Below, one piece after another: positions 58,235-64,000 of a stretch of 64,000 nt of DNA. The notes under the pieces are model-generated. The model was not told the DNA's origin. It was given only the letters and a program-made list of their open reading frames with translations, and made no database searches. A program made the position numbers and the translations under genes. The first letter of the stretch is position 1. Every line of letters starts with the position of its first letter. This DNA comes from Calliphora vicina (taxonomy: Eukaryota > Arthropoda > Insecta > Diptera > Calliphoridae), in the NCBI RefSeq assembly GCF_958450345.1, contig NC_088780.1, positions 107,086,226 to 107,150,225 of the forward strand, in the 5' to 3' direction.

Positions 58235-59681
58235 TTGTATTTCTCAAAATATTATGTGGCACAGTTAAGGGTTGAACTTGAATTGTTTTATTTGGTTTTA
58301 TTACTGGGTGAATGACAAGGAATTTTTTTAATTTATACTATTGTTGGTATTGTAAAAATTGGCATTAAGATCTACAAGACATTGAATATATGACGCATAA
58401 GGATAGAACTTCGCCACACAAATCCATTAATCTATTAACCCAACACTATAACTTAAACTCAAATTGAAACTAAATTCTATAAAAGTAACCTAAGACGAAC
58501 AAAATTTTAAAAACGAATTTAACTCGTACTAAAGCACAATGCAACATTTATACACAAGCCACGATGTGGCAGCTTTATGACCTGGTGATTCTACATGTTG
58601 TATCTTAAGATTATGTGATTTGTGCAGTTGTTTTTTTTTTTTGTTTCTCTGTTGAAAAGACTTATTAATGTACATACGTGTCATTATACAGCTGTTGTAG
58701 AGAATTGTCACTGACTGTTTTCTACTGCCAACGCATGAAGTATACTTATGCTTATATTTTCCCCAGTTACTTTATTGGTTTGGCCTTGTTGCACAAGAAA
58801 CTGATGATGGCAAACTTTAAATATTAAATAAAGAAAAGAAAACAATTTTCTTGTGGAAAAATGTTATCAAGACTAAATGTCATAAAGTAATGTATGTGTG
58901 GCACTGGCTGTCTAATGAAAAGACTTGTGATTTGAAAACAAAAAAACTGGGAATTGCGTAGTAATGTGTTGAGTAGCTGCTGGTTCACCATGGTGATGTG
59001 TAAAATCAGCTTATGTATGGACAAAAAAAAACTTTATTTAAAAAGTAGCAAAATCTTTAAGTTCTTGTTTGTGTGGTGATGGCAAGTTAACGTGGCTTCT
59101 TCATTAAATATTGATTTTTTTCTTGTGTTTGGTTTGGTATAAATGTTTCCTTGATGGTTTAGTCTTATCGTTTTTTCTTCTTTCAGTCTTTAATGGCCAG
59201 AGAATACAACAAATGAAAACAAAAACATGACCCAGTTTGTTTTGCTCCTCTTCTTATTCGTATTTTTATTGTTTTTTTATTGCATGTGTTTTTAATGTTT
59301 AAAGATATAAAACTAATTTAAATAATAAGCTAATTCACAAGGTGTCCTAATTTCAGAAGTACTAAAATAATAACAAGAAAAAATACGACTGTTGTGAACA
59401 ACCCCTCATAACTAAGTGTGCTATTTCAAATCTAAATCAGCTGATATAAAAGACAGATACAAAATAAAACAATAACAAAAATTTTCTTTAACAATGCCAA
59501 GTGAGAAATCTAAAATAATATCCGGTTTGTGCGAAAAATACATTTTCGAGGTGGTAATGGCTGACTCAAGTAAATAAAGATTATCTTAAATTTGTTTGCA
59601 TATTATTCTGCAACCACTTTTACACTTTTACGAAAACAAATTTTGTTCAAAAAATAATTGTAAACAAAAACAGCTGATTAT

Positions 59682-59862
59682 CAGAGACCTGTGTCGAACA
59701 CTTTTATCGGTGGCGGCGGCTTGTGAAAAATGGTATGGCGGCTTTGCATAATTTTTCCAGACTATAACTTTTTGACTGCGATTCTCAGTGTCGGCTCCCG
59801 AATATTATCAGCGACTCGGCGGCTCGGCGTATGCGGCTATTAGGGTTCGGCGCAGGTCTCTG
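59682..59862. mobile_element. GC-rich hAT-like MITE (181 bp)
   Basis: The inverted ends CAGAGACCTGYGYCGAACMC agree at 17 of 20 positions. The CAGAGA start resembles Hermes and hobo ends. Flanks CTGATTAT and CTGGTTGG may be a decayed 8 bp TSD. The interior is rich in GGCGGC and CTCGGCG, far more GC-rich than its surroundings. Confidence 0.72.
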
Positions 59863-62800
59863 CTGGTTGGTTACGACAGCACAATAAACATAGCTAACAG
59901 AGTAGTAATAGTTTAGGACATTTTTTGCTTGAATGGCAACAATAACATTTTTAAACCATTGTGAAATATTAGAACATTAACACAATATGACATGATAAGA
60001 GACCTTGTGAATTGACCAAATGTTTAATAAATTACAATAGGCTGTGTATAAGAGCTTTAAGTTATGCAGTAGTTTCTTGAGCTTTTTAGTTGCTAAAAGT
60101 ATGCAATACTTAATTGTTTGATAATTATATAAATTGGGTGATGAAATCTTTAAAGATTTTTGTTGTAGCAATAACAATTTAATACATTTAACTAAAAGGA
60201 TATTCAAATATTTGTTAATGTTTTACAGCATGGACTTCGAGGCTTTAAACTCTTAGGAATATCCAAAGCCGGCTTTGCTAAACTACGATTTCTATGGACG
60301 TCAAGACTGACTGCAAGCCATGGAAAGTATATCACTCTGTTAGCTGATTACTATACATTTTGCAGTGTCACAACATAATGAAGAACCTCTCCTAGCTTTA
60401 CCCATCCCGTCTTAAATGTATAAATTTACTTGTCAATTTAATGGATTCTCCTCGACCAGTTTAAACATAATACTTGCCTAAGTAACCCATTACCAGCAAA
60501 AAGTGTTTTTTTTTAAACAAAATGCTTAATCTTTTGGAAAGCATTTTTCTTATTTTTTTTTACAAAAAAAATTACTTTGTTGAAATTTCCTTAAAAAAAA
60601 AGAAAACAAAAACATTATTATAGTCATACATCAGCCAACGGTACTTGGACATTTTATTCCTCTCTGTTTTTTCTGATTTTTTCTAAACATTTTTTTTTTC
60701 CTTAAATGTATCAATTACCCAGGCTTTGCAATATCGCATACAAAATAAATCAAACAATGCTACAGTAGTTGTTGCAAATAACCAACCAACAATAACAGCA
60801 ACAATGAGGCAAGAAAAAGGAAGCAAGAATGAAAAAAAAAATCTTCAAATGAAATAAAAATAACAACTTAACACTTCTTTCTACACAACTTTATAAATAA
60901 ATACAATTGTAAGATGCCTTGACTGGTTGCCACATCGAACACAGAGAAAACAAATAGAAAAATACCAGAAAAGAAGGAATGAAAGGACTAGAGAGCGGGA
61001 AAACTATAGCAACAACTTTTCAAGTGGTATTTCATTGACACTTTTTTTCTGTTGTTGCAAGTATTTTATTTATTTGTTTGGTCTGAAATCAACAGTAACA
61101 TTTAGTTGTTTCCTTTTATTTTTTTTTGGTGTTGGTTCTTTATTTTAACTGTTGTTTGTTGAATGTGAATGTTGCAGTGAATTGAATTGCAACAGTATCG
61201 CCATCATCATCATCATGATTCGTGAATGATCATCATGTGTATTGTTGTTGTTGCATGTAGTTTACAATTGAACAAAGTGTAATCAATACAATGAATTCCA
61301 AGCAACACCATTATAGTTAGCAGCAGTAGCTGCATCATTCGACATCATGCTTCGAAGTCAAAGCTGTAGCAGGAGCCACTGTCACATCAGTAACGATAAC
61401 TGTAAACAATGTTGCCGGATTGAGCACTTAGCATGAGCATAGAAGGAATTTAATCAGGGATGAGAAATAAAGTTTGAAAATGTACTTTATGGGACACAAG
61501 TGATACCAAAATTTTGGTAAACTATATATATTTATAGGAATATTTAGAGATCTTCTAACATGATGTATCATCATTTGCCTTGACTTATCAATTTAATTTG
61601 TGGGTTGATAATCACGGCTTTGTTTCGTTACTGATTAATTGCACCAAAAATACTTCCATGATACCACGTAAAGTAAGATTATGTTGGTTATTTAGAGATA
61701 ATCTCGGTATTCAAGAGGCTTAATATGGTTCCTTGAACCCTTCAATACTTCTAATAACCCCTATGCTACGAATCAATGAACGATTTATACAAGGATTATA
61801 GTCATTAAAAAATACTAGACACTGAAACCTCCTTAATATCATTCAATGAAATTCTGCGGCCGTTATTTACACATTCACCTTGTCGAACAATGACCAGATA
61901 CCCCTATATAAGGAGAGAAATTCAGTTCAACTTACGAATCAGAATCGGAGAGAGGCTTATGCCATTGTTATCGTGGTCAATTCATGAAAATCAATGCTGA
62001 TGGACCACAAAGAAAAATGCTTAGTGCATCATTAGTACCAACTATTGCCATCCCTGAATTCATTGAATGAACAAATGAACGAATTGAACTGAAAATAAAA
62101 ACCTACCGACCGACTACAACAGCAACAACAAAAAGTTTAAATGTTGCATTTCACACTTTTCTCTCCACTACAACTGCATACAAAAATACTTGATGACGAT
62201 GGAGTTGAAAGAAAAAAGTCTCAAGAGGTTTTGGGAAATATTGTTTTCTTTTGTTTATTTTGTTGCTGTTGTTTTGGTTTTTTCTATAGAATGAACATAA
62301 AACAATGGCAACATGATGAAAACTAACCATACAAAATACCCAACAAATGGAAAGAAAACAAATCAACAAGAAACGTAAAAGGAGACGGAAAACAGAAATT
62401 GATGATGTTACATAGGATTACGATGATGATGATGCTGATGCTGATGGGTGGCATGGGGCTGGTTGGTTTTAATGACTGAAATGAAATGTAAACAAACGTC
62501 ATTGTGGAGATGAACACAACAAATAAATACTTTTATACAATGATTAAGGCATACAGACGTATGGCGGGCAGACAGACTTAAACACAATAGAATTTAAAAA
62601 TATTGGAATTTAAAAATAACTATAAATAAAACAACAGCATTTTGGGTGTTGCTTTAAAAATATGTATTATATTTGTTTAACAATGAATTTTTAACGAAAA
62701 AAATACATTAATTGTGTTTTTTTGGAAAATAGAAATGGGATTTCTAATAATTCTAATTGAAACCAATGAAATTTCAAAATATATTGTATGTTACAAACAA

Positions 62801-63779
62801 CTTCAAAAGAATGATAAATTTTCAAAGCTTTCACCTATAGTTTTTAAATATTTAACATATTTTGTATATAAAATGGGAATACATATATACAAAATCTTAG
62901 GATCATATTAACATAAATGTTTTTCTGTGGAAATCTTAGAACAACTCGCAATATAAAATACACTGACTAGTTCATCTGTCCAAACCCAAATCTCTTAAAA
63001 CTTTCGTAAGTTGAAGGGAAGTAGTACAAGACAGTATTCAAGTTTCCACGACAATTGGATCTTCACTCCGGAATGACACCAGTCCATTGTCGGCCAAAAA
63101 GTATTAACTCAGCGACAGCTGTATCAACCGCAGAAGAATATATTGGCGTTGACCCCAGATATCTTTTTCCTGGTCTACACTGCAATTCTTTATCCAATTT
63201 TCCTACTCGGAATAATCGTTTAGTGGTTCTACATAATTTACAGAGAATATTATAGATGCTACAAGTGCTGTTTGCACTACACTTTCGAATAATATACTCC
63301 CAAACATACTGCCGCTGAATTTAGTAGCGAAGAATTTGGCTCGGTCTTGATTATATCACGCAATCACTCCTTTGAAGTGATGTATGAAGTTTCTATACGA
63401 TGCGGATATCATCTCGGATTGACATACGAAATCTTATTTCTGGCGTTACATAAATGCTCAATCTCTCATTACAAAGATCGTTAGGATCGCAGTAATATTT
63501 TCCCGGTTTAGATGCTGGCAATTAAAAGAGTTGTGGTTTGATTTCATTGAGATTAAATGTCGCCGCCATTTACAGTAAATGTATATACTAACAGTTACAT
63601 ATAAGCAGTACTTGACACCCGCTGATTGACTAAGCAATTAAACTTAATGATCATTTTGGTCTCAGTTCACAGCGATCTTTCCAGATTTCCCAGTACTCTC
63701 TTCTCTCTTTCAAACTTAGTCTTCATCGTACGACTGAAGAGGGCGTGCTACTTCAATTATGTGGAAGATGGGGAGTATG
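59863..63779. other. Unassigned DNA with short microsatellites
   Basis: No gene supported. CAT and GAT/GCT microsatellites lie at 61200 and 62422. 63000-63700 is GC-balanced with chance-length frames (for example 63055-63255) and may be eroded coding sequence. Confidence 0.35.
61200..61217. repeat. CAT trinucleotide microsatellite
   Basis: Short run of CATCATCATCATCATGAT. A second such run, with GATGATGATGCTGATGCTGA, lies at 62422-62443. Confidence 0.8.
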
Positions 63780-63788
63780 TATATTTGG

Positions 63789-64000
63789 GTGGCCCTTAAT
63801 AAACGAAAGTTGGATTTTGGCCATTCTCACCCCCCAGTTTGGTGAACATTAGTAAAAAAATCATCCTGAAAAAATTGTAGGTAAATCGGTTGGGGTTAAG
63901 ACGTGCCCAAGCCCTCTGAAGTTTTGCCCTCATAATTTTTTTATGGTTTTAGAAGTTTGGGTTCATTTTAACCCCAAGATATATATAGGGTTAATTTTAA
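63789..64000. mobile_element. Possible left part of a transposon cut by the window end
   Basis: GGGTGGCCCTTAAT at 63789 looks like the start of a TIR, and the following DNA is more complex than its surroundings. The partner end would lie beyond the window, so this is tentative. Confidence 0.25.

Noticed and set aside
61905..61929. Core promoter: TATATAAG followed by TCAGTT
   Set aside because: The spacing from TATA to the initiator-like A is about 19 bp, too short for a normal insect promoter, and no gene follows.

Overview
This is AT-rich animal nuclear DNA. Its repeat content points to a higher fly (Diptera, probably a calyptrate such as a blow fly or house fly; an inference from repeat style, not from a marker gene). 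I found no host gene with exons I could defend, and no rRNA, functional tRNA or CRISPR array. It reads as intergenic or intronic DNA built from transposable elements of different ages, nested in one another. Almost all open frames are chance frames in AT-rich repeats.

The one clearly intact gene is a Tc1/mariner-superfamily transposase (ATG 38511, stop 39518). It has a DD37E catalytic triad and lies in a complete element (38355-39652) with 26/26 identical terminal inverted repeats (TIRs) and TA target duplications (TSDs). Two decayed relatives lie at 17127-18880 and 13985-14890. Other decayed DNA-transposase remnants are Tc1-like (52290-52830) and IS630/mariner-like (9060-9520, 36966-37383, possibly 43430-43520).

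Layout. 1-6.3 kb: a small MITE (780-961), a Helitron-like end (1363-1525) and degenerate AAGCTTT-rich AT blocks. 6.3-13.5 kb: mostly unassigned AT-rich DNA with one transposase relic, one Helitron-like copy and one short TAA-flanked MITE. 13.5-19.7 kb: dense nesting, with a Helitron-like copy, a mariner relic broken by a SINE, a TTAA-flanked piggyBac-like MITE, an hAT-like MITE containing a SINE, and a second mariner relic split by a Helitron-like element. 20.1-27.5 kb: a 1.1 kb hAT-like MITE, a long foldback element, and two copies of an inverted-repeat/tandem-repeat element. 28-38 kb: Helitron-like copies, a nested pair of MITEs (34001-34812), and a full Helitron-like element with an internal 259 bp duplication. 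38-42.5 kb: piggyBac-like MITE, the intact mariner, a decayed unknown coding remnant, and a Jockey-type LINE fragment inside a Helitron-like copy. 45.9-54.1 kb: a foldback element, a palindromic minisatellite (48541-48945), a tRNA-like SINE candidate, a perfect 50 bp hairpin (51112-51263), a foldback MITE and a Tc1 relic. 55.7-60 kb: a tandem/inverted repeat element, a solo LTR with 4 bp TSD, a third SINE copy and a GC-rich hAT-like MITE. 60-64 kb: mostly unassigned, with the edge of a possible further element at the end.

There is no operon-like cooperation between genes. What connects the parts is insertion history: nested insertions give relative ages, and paralogous copies give empty-site comparisons that fix element boundaries.
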